Shown in pieces: positions 7,836 through 17,695 of a DNA stretch of 64,000 nt. Source of the stretch: an uncultured Christensenellaceae bacterium. Lineage in GTDB: Bacteria > Bacillota > Clostridia > Christensenellales > Borkfalkiaceae. The translations under genes were made by a program, and so were the position numbers. The notes beneath the pieces were generated by a model. That model made no database searches. It was not told where the DNA came from and saw nothing but the letters and a program-made list of their open reading frames with translations. Position 1 is the stretch's first letter. The number at the start of each line of letters is the position of its first letter. The stretch lies in NCBI GenBank assembly GCA_910588695.1, contig CAJUOV010000002.1, forward strand, positions 1 to 64,000. The letters run 5' to 3'.

Positions 7836-7862
7836 TATAACAGAAAGCGGAGAGGAAAGCAA
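7834..7862 (-). promoter_or_regulatory. Promoter overlapping the PAP2 start region
   Basis: Minus-strand TTGCTT (7857-7862), 17-nt spacer, TATAAT (7834-7839). The ATG at 7835 lies within the -10, so transcription should begin near 7827, next to the GTG at 7826. Confidence 0.55.
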
Positions 7863-8152
7863 GTTTTTTGTTCTTTGTTGCGTTGAAACCGTGATAAAAA
7901 CAACCGTGTTTTTATCGGAGCGGTATGACAGGAATATGACAAATTACAGACAATGTGAAGAGACGGCGGAGCTTTGTTTCGAACAGGTTCGTTTCATTGA
8001 GTTTCAGGCGCGAAATAACATTCGGAAAGGGAGTTCACGTGCGCGTACCATTATTATAGCGGAAAGAAAACAGCTGTTTTCTGCGAAAAAGCGGAAATTT
8101 TGCGAAAATGTGTAATTTCACAAAAAAACTTATATTTTCATCCTGCATATTG

Positions 8153-8181
8153 TTGACATTGCCGCCATACCATGATAATAT
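8153..8181 (+). promoter_or_regulatory. Sigma-A promoter of the giant surface protein
   Basis: TTGACA (8153-8158), 17-nt spacer, TAATAT (8176-8181). The ATG at 8241 follows a CGGAG ribosome site. Confidence 0.75.
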
Positions 8182-8183
8182 TA

Positions 8184-8203
8184 TGTCATAAGAATTTATG
8201 ACA
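8184..8203. promoter_or_regulatory. Perfect inverted repeat at the transcription start
   Basis: TGTCATAA-GAAT-TTATGACA, 8-bp perfect arms, three bases downstream of the -10 box. The position suits a repressor operator. Two more ATGACA half-sites lie about 250 bp upstream. Confidence 0.5.
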
Positions 8204-8240
8204 ACAGTATTTCACCGATAAAAACGGAGATTTTGCAGAT

Positions 8241-11200
8241 ATGGGCAAGAGAGAAAGAGCCCGTCGGATGAAGAAAGACGGACTCCACGAGATTAAGAAT
8301 AAATACCGCGTTCATGCGGTGAATAAGAAGCGGAAGGGACTTGTCTTTACCGCGAGAAAGCGGCGGCGCGTGCTGAAAGCATGCGCGTCGCTTTCCGCTA
8401 TTTTCATTGTAATCCTCGGCGTGTTCGCGGTAGGTACCGCGCTCATGTCGAGCGTTGTGCCGAACGTCGTGCCTGACGATTTTGTGACGGTCTTGTATGA
8501 TCTGCCCGCAGACGGTTCCGATCCGTCCGATCATTCCGCGCTCGAAAATATCGGTTACATGAACCGCCGTTTCAAAAATCAGACGAGCTGGTTTTCCGAA
8601 ATGCACGGAACAACGAGCACGCCCGTAGGGCCGCAGTCGGTCAACACGTTCAAGCAGTTTTCGGACGGGGTACTTATCATGGCGGACGTTACGTCGAGCT
8701 CGATGGTCAAGGCGGGACGTCAGTTTTGTTATGTCAACGACGAGGTGATGTGGCGAGAGATCCCCAGAAACGGTTCTTTCAAAGCAGATTCTTTCGAAGA
8801 TCTTCTAAACCTCAGCTGGAATTCGGATCTGACTGCGCATATGACGATTCCCGCATTCAAAGAAAAAAACGGACTGCCGGGAACGGAATTTTCCGTTTAT
8901 GTGATCAATGAAGACACGCTTGATCATGCGAGCGATGTGGAACTTGTGACGTCGGACGAATGGAACGGGATGGATTATGCCGAGAAGCCCGTCTATAAAC
9001 AGACCTATTATCTTCGCCCCGGAGATTCCGAAAATTTAGGCGCCGCCGCGCACTATGCGAACCAGATGGCGTTTACGGGGGGGCTCACCGGACTTCCTCA
9101 ATTCAATTATATTACAATCACGTACACGTTCGATTCTTCTTGGCAGGTTCTCCGTGCGGAAGTCAGCGAATCCTATACGGCGACGATGGGGATTACCGTC
9201 AACTGTTCTTCCGAATTTAAAACGAATTATGAATATCTGACGGATAAGGCAAAGTCGGAATTTTACGAAACTTATTTCAAGGATTTCGTGGGAAAGGGGA
9301 TCGACGACAACGTCGAAAAACCGCTCGATGCGCTCGGGTGCATTACCTCCGCATTTCTGACCGAACCCGTTACGTTGGGTATCGATCTTGAAATCAACGG
9401 AAAAAAGACGGACGGCGTTATTTCTCTTGACGCGAGCAAGCTCGATATCGGCAAGATCATGAACGGCGATTCGGTGGACATCGGAGCGGCGCTCGGCAGT
9501 ATCGGGCTCAAAGCGAAAATAGGCGGAATCTATCTTTATCTCGAAGAATCTACGGCGTATCTTGCGGTAGGCGATCTGAAAGCGAAACTTCCCGTTGGAG
9601 ACTTACTTTCTCTGATCGGGGGAGAACCTGCCCTTTCCGATACTCGGGCGGAAGGCGGAACGGAGGGGGAAGCGGAAGAAGCGAGCGTGTTCGAGATGGG
9701 CGAACTTGTCGTAAACGAGACCGCGGACGGAAAAGTCGCTTCGCTTGCATGCAAACTCGATCTCTCTTCACTCGGAGTCGATCTCAAAATGCCGCTCGAC
9801 TTCGTGTTTACGCTTGACGAAAACAATAACGCATCTCTTAGGTCTCTCGATTTAAGCCTTTCTTTTAACGGGATCGATGCGAAAATCGGAATTGCCGGCA
9901 CCGATAAGAGCGTGCCCGCGCTTGAAAACAGAGATTCTTATATTGATTTGTATCCCTATGCGGAAGCGGTATATAAGTTGATCGCGGGCGGAAAACTCGA
10001 CCTCGGTATCAGCTACGAAAATGCGGATATGCGTCTTTCGGGCGGGATCGGAATCGATTTTACGAACGGACTTCTTGTTGCGGGAGAACTCGATCTGAGC
10101 GTGCGTTCCGCATCCAAGAAAGTTGTTTTTGCTTTGCAGAACGGGAAGGCATATCTCAATCTCGACGGAATCAGACTTTCCGTTCCCGTTTCGGATGCGG
10201 TAAACCTTATAAAAGGATTTTTGGATACAGGTTCCTCGGCGGAAGCTGCCGATCTCAGCGAGCTGCTCGGCAAGGTTCTGTCGGCAGTGTTCGATTACGA
10301 TCTTGCTTCTCTTTTCTCGCTTACGGAAGAGGAAAATGTTCTTACGCTCGGGATTAAGGGTACCGAACTTCTTTCGGTCTTCGGCGTAGATTTTGCGCTC
10401 GGAGACGCCAATTTGAAAATCGACCGCGCGGGCGTTCTTTCGGTGAACGCGCTCGGTGCGGAAATTATTCTGAAAAAAGCGGAAAAGCCGATCGTGTTCG
10501 ATAATACGGGGTATATCGACGTAATGCCTTACGCCGAAACGCTCGCGGATCTTTTGAACGGCGAAACGCTTACGGTTGAAGTCGAATATCGGAATCATGA
10601 TCTCGGCGGAAAAGAACTGAGCGTCGGCGGAAATATCGCGATCGGTCTTTCGCCGCTGAAAATTTCGGGCGAAATCTCGCTTGCCTACGGCGCGCTCGCA
10701 AAAAAAGCGGAAATCGTTTACGGCGAGGACGGATATTTGTATCTTGTTCTCGATGCGCTGAAAGTGAAAGCAAACGCCAAAGAAGCGGCTGCTCTTTTCT
10801 CCTCCGTACTGACGACGGAAAATGAAAGCACTGCCGAAAAGGCGGACGTTTATGCGATTCTTGAAAAGGTTCTCTCCGTGAATTTCGGGGAAATTCTCAG
10901 AGTGTTCGAAACGACGGAAGAGGGAAATCCCGTTCTGAATGCGGTCATCGACGGCAGCAGGCTTCTCAATCTCTTCGGGGTGAATTTCGAGCTCGGCGAC
11001 GTGATTTTGAAAGTGGGCGCGGGAAAGGTCGGCGCGAGCGTGTCGTGCGCGAATATTACGCTTATGTCGGGCGGAATGGTAAAAGAACTTCCGGAAGAGG
11101 AGAAAGCGGTTTTTGCCGATCTGAAACCCGTGCTTGAAAAGCTGCCCGCGCTCCTTGATAAAAAAGCGCTCTTCCTGAACGGCAGGATTGTTTTGACCGC

Positions 11201-14200
11201 AGGGGAAACGGATGTGTTGCTTTCCGTCAACAAGGGCGTGCTGAGTTTTGCGGACGGGTTCTCGCTCTACCTCGACGCTTCTCTCGTAACGTCCGGCTTG
11301 GAGCTTGATTTGCTTGTTTCGCTCGATAAGGAAGGCGTCAAGATCGCTCTCGGAAACCTCGGCGCGGAATTGAAATACTGCGACTTGAATCTGCTCGGCG
11401 ACGAGGTCTTAAAACTCTATCGTCAGATCAGAAATACTTTGAATCCTGTTTCGGATACGGAACTTCTGCCCGAAGCGCGTTCCGTGAAAGAACTTTTCAA
11501 TCTTCTCGCTTCCCTGCTTCCGAAGAGCAGCGACGGCTTTGCGCTCGATTCTCTCCTTTCGGGGCTTTCGATCGAAAATTCCGAAAAACAGAACGGGCTG
11601 CTTGCCGTGAAATTCATGGGCGCGACGCTCGATCTTCTCGACGGCGGAGAGAGCGGTCTTGTCGACGTTGCATTATCTTATCAAAAAGAGGGCTTCGAGG
11701 CGGAAGGGTATCTTTCTTCTGCAGTGTATGCGGGTAAGACGCCCGCGATGCCCGCGATCGATTATCTCGGCGCGGACGATTTTGCGGAGCTTCTGGATTA
11801 TCTCGCCGCGGCGGTGAATACGTTTGCCGAAAGCAATCTCAACTTTACCTTATCGGGTAAAATCGGCGGCGAAGGCGAGGCGTATCCCGACGGCGTAAAA
11901 TACAATCTCGCGGGCGAAGTACGGCTGTATTCGGGCGAAAATACCGCGATACACCTCAATCTCGATAAAAAGAGCTTATGGGTGGATACGGATACCTATT
12001 TATATGCGAATGTGTCGCTCGATCCCGTATCTGAGCAGGATAAAGGGTTCTATCTTCAATTTTATCTTCTCGATTGCGACGAAAACGGTGAAAAGGACGG
12101 CGAAATTCTCGATTGCTTCGTCTCCGTTTCGCTGCGCAAAAAGAATACGGCGAGCAAACCGCTCACGCTGTACGCGCCTGTAAACGAGATCATGCCCATT
12201 CTCTCTTCTGCGTTCGCTCTTCTCGGCGCAGACGGCGGAGTAATCAAAGATTATATTCTTTCCCCTTGGCTTTCGAACGAGACTCTCGCGCAGCTGAAAG
12301 GCTTCGGCAAGAGCATTCTCGGGCTGGTCGGCGGAACGGCGGGCGTCGGCGAAACGGGCAAAGGAACGCTAAATCTGAACGCGCTTGTTTCCGCTCTGAA
12401 AGTGAGCGATACTTCTTTCGAGCTTGCGCTCGACAGCGAAGCGATTTTCGGGAAAACGGGCGAACCTCTTAAAATCGTGCTCGGAAAAGAGACCGGGGAA
12501 AACGGCTCGCGCCTCACTTTACTTTCGCTTGAAAATATCGGAACGACTTCTGTTTCGGTCGGGATCGGTTATGAGGATAAGGGGCGGCTTACCCCCGAAT
12601 TCAAAGGCATGTTCTCATTGAACGGGATCGGTTCTCTGTTGCAGACGCTAGCAAGAAGCGCGACGCACCCCGTTGAAAACGACGAAATCATCTCGGGCGA
12701 AGAGGGCGTTCGTGAATACGAACTCAATAAATATTTCTACATCGACGGAAGCATTCAACTCGACATCAACGCTGTGAATCTTTTGAAAGAAAAGATCAAT
12801 ATTAAGTTGGTGGCGTTCTCGATCACCGTTGATGACGAAGGTGTTTGGGGCGTGAACGTGCGCTTTGAATACGACGCGTTGAAGGTGCTCGGGATTACTG
12901 CGATCAACGGCAACACGCAGGTCGATCTGACGGGCAAAGACAATATGGTTTATATCAAGCGCGTGCAGACGACCGACGCCGATTCCAAGCCGTTTGCAAA
13001 GCCCGTTGTGACCTACCGCGCGATGCCTTTGAGCAACTTCGTGAACGATTTGATCGGGCAAGCGGGATTCCTTTTCAATCTCGGAAGTAAGATCACCGAC
13101 TTGCTCGGCGGAATCGATATGGGCGGTTCTTCGGGCGGAGCGGAGGAGGAAACCGACCTCGGCGCGACGGTAGAGAACCTGCTTAAATCCATCGATTACG
13201 TCAAATCGGATCGCGGCGAGAGTTGGACGATCACTCTGAACGGCGCGGGGCTCACGGGCGGCACGCTCGGCGACATCGTGATTACGCTCGGCGCGGATGC
13301 GGACGGCAAACTTCGCACGCTGAAAGCGAACACGTCTCTCTCCGCGACGGGAATTTCCTTAAAGATCGACGCGAATCTTACTTACCGCAATCCCTGCGGC
13401 GTGATGGATGCGGGCGTAAAAGATGTTACGACGGACATTGCGGCGCTTCTCACCGACGGAATGAGCTATAAGCTCGGCGTTCTTGCGCAAAACGGGTGGG
13501 AAGGAACGGCGTTTGTCGAGGGCGACTTTACTACGGTGGAATTTATTCTTGCGGGTAAACCCATCTATACGCAGAATATCGTGATTTCCACGGGCGCGGG
13601 CGGGGATGCGAGAGGCACCGTCTACGGTACGCTTGCCTATCCCGATCTGACTCCGTATGATACAAAGGGATATAAGGCGGAATGGGTGACCGTATACGGT
13701 AAAGACGATCCGCTCCCCGAAAGCAGACAGATTTTTGCGCGGTACAGTCCGCTGACTTACGAAATTTCTTTTGTTCTGAAAGACGAAACGCTGAAACTCG
13801 ATTATCTCTATGATGACGATGACTTTGAGTTGCCGTTCAGGTCGGATGCGGCGGAGCGCGTGGTTTATTTTACGGACGCGGAGGGAAACGAATACAAAAC
13901 GGCGGAGGATTTGACGAATCTGTCGGGCGATACCGTGTTGACTGCGGTCTATGAAAAAATACCTTACACCGTGACCTTTGTGCTTGGCGATGAAGTAAGG
14001 GAAGAAACGTTATATTACGGGGATGCGTTGACTTATCCCGCATCTCCCGAAAAAGTCGGTTATAGTTTTGCTGGTTGGGACGCCGAGCCTGCGACGGTAA
14101 CGGGGAATCTTACGATCACCGCGCTCTGGACGGCGAACGAGTATACTGTGACTCTTGTAAGCCGATACGCGATCGAAGGATTCGATTGGAAGCAGGACGG

Positions 14201-16568
14201 AAAAGGAAATTATACGACTGCATTTACCTTTGTCTACGACAGCGAAGTTTTACTCCCGAGAAACGTAAGAACGGAGGTGAACGGACATTCGTTCGTGCTC
14301 CGCGGATTCTGCACGGCGGGCAGCGAGACTTGTTATTTCGAAAAACTTCCCAACGTGACGGAAGATACGCTCTTTACGGCGCAGTGGGAAGAGCTCGGAT
14401 ACGATATTACATTCGTTTCGAGAGAAGGGGCGGTGACGACGCTTAACTACCGCGGCGGCGATATTATCGAGAGCTCCGCGATTCCTGAAATTCCCGCCCG
14501 CGACGGGTATACGAGCTATTGGAAGGATGAACAGGGAAACAGAATCGCCGACGTTTATCGGGTGAATGGCGAAGCTCGTTTTGTTGTGTGCGATATAGCG
14601 AACGAATACCGCGTTACGGCGGTGAGCACTCTGCCCTATGCGGGATTCGAAGCGTTCGACGGCGGTTATAAAAAAGAGTTCGTATATACCTACGACGGGC
14701 AGGCGGTTGTTTTCGATGTGCTCGGCGACATACACGGATATTGGTTCGGCGGTTATTATACGAAACCTGACGGAGAGGGCGACAGGGTCGAGAAAGTGGA
14801 AGGGATTCTTTCCGATACCGTTTACTACGCGTACTGGATGGATAATACCGTGACGGTCACGATATGCAGCGACGTCGGATTTGCGGGCTCCGAGTTCAAT
14901 CTCAAAAAGAACGCCTATATCAAACGCTATGCTTTTAATGATAATTATGATCTGAAAGATTCACATCTTCCGACGGTACAGGGGTATCAAACGCTTGCGC
15001 TCTGGCACGAGACGGAAAACGGCTTCGAACGTGTGACGAACGTGAGAGATCTGAACGGCGCCGATCTTTGGGTGCTCTGGATCAAGAATATCAACGTGAC
15101 CGTAACGCAGTTTTATACAAACGCTTATATGGGCGGCAACCGCTATAATATTGCGGGCACCGTAGAGGGCGGTCAGGTATACGGAAGCAAGAGCCTTGAA
15201 ATTTTCGGAGAAAACGGTACGGAAAGAATGACGGCGATCGTCGACGTCATGGGGGCGAACGCAAGCGACGGAAACGGGAATCTCGACTGGGGCGGAACGC
15301 TCGACCTTGTTTACGGATCGGACGGGATCGCATCGTTTGAATTGCTCAATCAGAACTGCTTCAACTATGCGGACGGATGGGGGAAACCGCGCGCGACTTA
15401 CGGTGGCGCGGCGATCGTGAAAACGTTTATTTGCGGCGGAGAAGCGGTTACCACGTCTTCTGCTTCGTTCGTATCTCTCGAAAGCTATACCGTTACCTTT
15501 ACAGACGGAAAGGGCAATTCGCTCGGCGTGGCGGAAAACATCAGGATCGATTGTCCCTTCCCCTATGTGAAAGACGGCGTTTCGTATTATTCGGACGACA
15601 GAATTTTCGTGGATTTGCTTGCGGAAGAACTCGGCGTTCCGATCCCTGAAAAAGAGGGCTTTACGGGCGTGTGGGCGCATGAGGAAGTGCGCGGAAATCT
15701 GACGGTTGCGCCGGTTTATACCGCGGAGATATGCAATGTTACGCTGAGAGGCGGCGAAGAGTTCAAAAATATCTCCGGCTGGAATTACGACGAGGTTGAA
15801 AACGATTATTTTATAACGTTTGATATGCAGTACGGCGAGACGGTCGAGTTGATTTATCGGAACGAAGTATTGAAAACGTTCACGGTCGGATTAAACGCAA
15901 ACGTATTTAATCTCGCTCCGTACCTTCCCGACGGAGTTCACTGTCAGGCGTTTGCAACGGATATGCAGTCGTTCGGGATTATTTTACAGAGCGATCCCGA
16001 TACGCTCGTCATGCAGAGCGCAATCGCTTATACGCTCGGCGGCGTGACATATTCCGAACGCACCGTAGAATTTGATACGGATTATACCCTTCCAGAAATT
16101 GTCTGCGACGGATATGTGTTCCTCGGCTGGTGGAAAAACGAAAACGGGGTCTGGTCCACCGTCGAGAGCGTACAGTACTGCGGCGGAAACAATACCGTCG
16201 TCGTGGAGGCGTTATGGAGAACGAACGACGCGCTCGTGCTTTCGGAAGCGCAGCTGAACAGCATCGGAAGTAAATACGCAGGGCATGTGAAAGCAGAGGG
16301 CGGCTACGCATTTGTCGGTAATCCCGCTTCCGCAGTGACGGCGCGCGCGACGAATACTTACTTCGTCTGTACGTCCGGCGGAGTGTTCAAAACACAGAAA
16401 GCCAAAGAGGAGTATGACTTTGCGATCGGCGCAAGCAACGATTATACCTCGGGACAGTTCAGTAAATCGTTCACCGAAGGAAAATTCATTCGCGTAGAAG
16501 TTTCCGTCGAGTACTACCTGAACGGTTTGTCGCTCGGCAGAATCGAAAACGAAATTCATACGTATTGA
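8241..16568 (+). CDS. Giant 2775-residue membrane-anchored repeat protein with InlB-type B-repeats
   Basis: Residues 1-44 are strongly basic and 45-70 form one transmembrane helix, so the remaining ~2700 residues should be outside the cell. Residues about 370-1830 are beta-rich modules with a period of about 190-200 residues. Module starts are marked by YID-x-x-PYAE or a degenerate form (near residues 567, 757 and 955), and a later motif xLLSVFGVDFALGDxxLK recurs. From about 1836, beta-grasp InlB B-repeat-like units (Flg_new type, xVTFxxx, xGYSFAGW, ITALW) follow in series, with one more at about 2600-2663. There is no LPXTG or other C-terminal anchor. No enzyme motif was found. A structural or adhesive role is possible; the middle modules are not a family I recognise. 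Confidence 0.8.
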   Translation: MGKRERARRMKKDGLHEIKNKYRVHAVNKKRKGLVFTARKRRRVLKACASLSAIFIVILGVFAVGTALMSSVVPNVVPDDFVTVLYDLPADGSDPSDHSALENIGYMNRRFKNQTSWFSEMHGTTSTPVGPQSVNTFKQFSDGVLIMADVTSSSMVKAGRQFCYVNDEVMWREIPRNGSFKADSFEDLLNLSWNSDLTAHMTIPAFKEKNGLPGTEFSVYVINEDTLDHASDVELVTSDEWNGMDYAEKPVYKQTYYLRPGDSENLGAAAHYANQMAFTGGLTGLPQFNYITITYTFDSSWQVLRAEVSESYTATMGITVNCSSEFKTNYEYLTDKAKSEFYETYFKDFVGKGIDDNVEKPLDALGCITSAFLTEPVTLGIDLEINGKKTDGVISLDASKLDIGKIMNGDSVDIGAALGSIGLKAKIGGIYLYLEESTAYLAVGDLKAKLPVGDLLSLIGGEPALSDTRAEGGTEGEAEEASVFEMGELVVNETADGKVASLACKLDLSSLGVDLKMPLDFVFTLDENNNASLRSLDLSLSFNGIDAKIGIAGTDKSVPALENRDSYIDLYPYAEAVYKLIAGGKLDLGISYENADMRLSGGIGIDFTNGLLVAGELDLSVRSASKKVVFALQNGKAYLNLDGIRLSVPVSDAVNLIKGFLDTGSSAEAADLSELLGKVLSAVFDYDLASLFSLTEEENVLTLGIKGTELLSVFGVDFALGDANLKIDRAGVLSVNALGAEIILKKAEKPIVFDNTGYIDVMPYAETLADLLNGETLTVEVEYRNHDLGGKELSVGGNIAIGLSPLKISGEISLAYGALAKKAEIVYGEDGYLYLVLDALKVKANAKEAAALFSSVLTTENESTAEKADVYAILEKVLSVNFGEILRVFETTEEGNPVLNAVIDGSRLLNLFGVNFELGDVILKVGAGKVGASVSCANITLMSGGMVKELPEEEKAVFADLKPVLEKLPALLDKKALFLNGRIVLTAGETDVLLSVNKGVLSFADGFSLYLDASLVTSGLELDLLVSLDKEGVKIALGNLGAELKYCDLNLLGDEVLKLYRQIRNTLNPVSDTELLPEARSVKELFNLLASLLPKSSDGFALDSLLSGLSIENSEKQNGLLAVKFMGATLDLLDGGESGLVDVALSYQKEGFEAEGYLSSAVYAGKTPAMPAIDYLGADDFAELLDYLAAAVNTFAESNLNFTLSGKIGGEGEAYPDGVKYNLAGEVRLYSGENTAIHLNLDKKSLWVDTDTYLYANVSLDPVSEQDKGFYLQFYLLDCDENGEKDGEILDCFVSVSLRKKNTASKPLTLYAPVNEIMPILSSAFALLGADGGVIKDYILSPWLSNETLAQLKGFGKSILGLVGGTAGVGETGKGTLNLNALVSALKVSDTSFELALDSEAIFGKTGEPLKIVLGKETGENGSRLTLLSLENIGTTSVSVGIGYEDKGRLTPEFKGMFSLNGIGSLLQTLARSATHPVENDEIISGEEGVREYELNKYFYIDGSIQLDINAVNLLKEKINIKLVAFSITVDDEGVWGVNVRFEYDALKVLGITAINGNTQVDLTGKDNMVYIKRVQTTDADSKPFAKPVVTYRAMPLSNFVNDLIGQAGFLFNLGSKITDLLGGIDMGGSSGGAEEETDLGATVENLLKSIDYVKSDRGESWTITLNGAGLTGGTLGDIVITLGADADGKLRTLKANTSLSATGISLKIDANLTYRNPCGVMDAGVKDVTTDIAALLTDGMSYKLGVLAQNGWEGTAFVEGDFTTVEFILAGKPIYTQNIVISTGAGGDARGTVYGTLAYPDLTPYDTKGYKAEWVTVYGKDDPLPESRQIFARYSPLTYEISFVLKDETLKLDYLYDDDDFELPFRSDAAERVVYFTDAEGNEYKTAEDLTNLSGDTVLTAVYEKIPYTVTFVLGDEVREETLYYGDALTYPASPEKVGYSFAGWDAEPATVTGNLTITALWTANEYTVTLVSRYAIEGFDWKQDGKGNYTTAFTFVYDSEVLLPRNVRTEVNGHSFVLRGFCTAGSETCYFEKLPNVTEDTLFTAQWEELGYDITFVSREGAVTTLNYRGGDIIESSAIPEIPARDGYTSYWKDEQGNRIADVYRVNGEARFVVCDIANEYRVTAVSTLPYAGFEAFDGGYKKEFVYTYDGQAVVFDVLGDIHGYWFGGYYTKPDGEGDRVEKVEGILSDTVYYAYWMDNTVTVTICSDVGFAGSEFNLKKNAYIKRYAFNDNYDLKDSHLPTVQGYQTLALWHETENGFERVTNVRDLNGADLWVLWIKNINVTVTQFYTNAYMGGNRYNIAGTVEGGQVYGSKSLEIFGENGTERMTAIVDVMGANASDGNGNLDWGGTLDLVYGSDGIASFELLNQNCFNYADGWGKPRATYGGAAIVKTFICGGEAVTTSSASFVSLESYTVTFTDGKGNSLGVAENIRIDCPFPYVKDGVSYYSDDRIFVDLLAEELGVPIPEKEGFTGVWAHEEVRGNLTVAPVYTAEICNVTLRGGEEFKNISGWNYDEVENDYFITFDMQYGETVELIYRNEVLKTFTVGLNANVFNLAPYLPDGVHCQAFATDMQSFGIILQSDPDTLVMQSAIAYTLGGVTYSERTVEFDTDYTLPEIVCDGYVFLGWWKNENGVWSTVESVQYCGGNNTVVVEALWRTNDALVLSEAQLNSIGSKYAGHVKAEGGYAFVGNPASAVTARATNTYFVCTSGGVFKTQKAKEEYDFAIGASNDYTSGQFSKSFTEGKFIRVEVSVEYYLNGLSLGRIENEIHTY

Positions 16569-16578
16569 TACAAAAAAG

Positions 16579-16612
16579 AACGCCCGCTCCGATTCGGAGC
16601 GGGCGTTTTTCT
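16579..16612. terminator. Bidirectional terminator between convergent genes
   Basis: A 13-bp perfect stem AACGCCCGCTCCG / CGGAGCGGGCGTT with a 3-nt loop. T-tracts lie on both sides, so it can serve the giant gene and the GH43 gene. Confidence 0.9.
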
Positions 16613-16624
16613 TTACCTTATATA

Positions 16625-17620
16625 TTATATATTGATATTTTTCTGTTTTTCGTTTTCGAACGGAGTATTGTACAGCGCTTTTTGATCGAACGCAAAAAGA
16701 GGTTTTCCGTCGTGATCGAATGAAACTTTTAAGACGTGCGCGTGGCGGTTGTGATCGTTCAAGGGATCGCCCGAGATTTTCTCGTAGTTGCGGAAATGGA
16801 GGAGTGTGAGCTGCTCGTCCTCGTCGCCCCGAACAAAACAGTTGTGTCCGGGTCCGTAAACTTTGAGTGTTTCGTCGCTCGTCAGTACGGGCGCGCGATG
16901 CTTTGTCCAGTTATGAGGATCTAAGAGATCGGCATTTTCGTCCGCTTCCATAAGTCCCAGGCAATAGCAGGCTCCCGTAGCCGAGGCGGAAAAGGTCATA
17001 TAAATTTTGCCCGCGTGTTTCAAAACGGCGGGGCCTTCGTTGACCCAGAAGCCGCCGTCGCGTTCCCAGTCGTAGTCTGGCGTTGTTAACAGAACCTGTA
17101 CCGTCTTTAAGCGGGTAGGGGTTTCGAGTTCGGCAATATAAAGATTGGAGATCCCGTTGACCATGCCGACTTTCTGCGCCCAGATCGCAAACCATCTGCC
17201 GCGGTGCTCGAATACGGTCATGTCGAGCGAAAAATCGGTGAAGGAATAAGGGTCGCCTTCCGCTGCCTGCATCATGCCGCCTTCTTCCCATTCGTCCGCC
17301 ATCGGATCGTCTCCCTTGCACACGAGAGTGAAAGGGCGGATCTTCCAGATGTCCGGAAGTTCGCCCGCGGCAAAATAAATCACCCATTTCCCCATGATGT
17401 AATGAAGTTCGGGCGCCCAGATATGACTCGACATAATGCCCGAAAGATGACGCGTCCATACGGTGCGGGGTTTCGCGGTTGCGATCCCGTTGACTGTTTT
17501 TGCAGAACGAATCTCGATTTTGTCGTACTTGGGACAAGTCGCAGTAAAATAATAAGTGCCGTCCGTATGCTTATAAAGATAGGGATCGGCACGTTGCGTC
17601 AGTAAAGGTGATAAATACAT
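16625..17620 (-). CDS. Glycoside hydrolase family 43 enzyme
   Basis: A 331-residue five-bladed beta-propeller protein. The three GH43 carboxylates fit: base D12 in RADPYLYK, pKa modulator D133 in SLDMTVFE, and acid E195 in VNEGPAVL. The hallmark WAPE is at 68-71. GH43 enzymes are mostly alpha-L-arabinofuranosidases or beta-xylosidases acting on plant or arabinose-bearing glycans. No signal peptide is present, so it should act on imported oligosaccharides. The gene has its own promoter, a GGGGGAAG ribosome site and a shared terminator, so it is probably monocistronic. The subfamily and sugar are not resolved. Confidence 0.88.
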   Translation of the reverse strand: MYLSPLLTQRADPYLYKHTDGTYYFTATCPKYDKIEIRSAKTVNGIATAKPRTVWTRHLSGIMSSHIWAPELHYIMGKWVIYFAAGELPDIWKIRPFTLVCKGDDPMADEWEEGGMMQAAEGDPYSFTDFSLDMTVFEHRGRWFAIWAQKVGMVNGISNLYIAELETPTRLKTVQVLLTTPDYDWERDGGFWVNEGPAVLKHAGKIYMTFSASATGACYCLGLMEADENADLLDPHNWTKHRAPVLTSDETLKVYGPGHNCFVRGDEDEQLTLLHFRNYEKISGDPLNDHNRHAHVLKVSFDHDGKPLFAFDQKALYNTPFENEKQKNINI

Positions 17621-17649
17621 AATAAACTTCCCCCCGAAAAACTATTGCT

Positions 17650-17678
17650 ATTTTACTATATGGCTCGGAGTTTGTCAA
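17650..17678 (-). promoter_or_regulatory. Sigma-A promoter of the GH43 gene
   Basis: Minus-strand TTGACA (17673-17678), 17-nt spacer, TAAAAT (17650-17655); leader of about 23 nt. Confidence 0.8.
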
Positions 17679-17695
17679 GGGCAGGAATTCATTTT

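Larger units (their letters stand above)
7863..8240. other. Divergent intergenic region upstream of the giant gene
   Basis: About 380 nt between the PAP2 and giant-protein genes. It holds a 9-bp hairpin GATAAAAAC / GTTTTTATC (7893-7916), a direct repeat of ATGACA at 7925 and 7936, and the promoter with its palindrome near 8153-8203. A 74-codon plus-strand frame (7891-8115) has no ribosome site or recognisable composition and is not called. Confidence 0.5.

Noticed and set aside
7891..8115. 74-codon frame in the divergent intergenic region
   Set aside because: No ribosome site and no protein-like composition.
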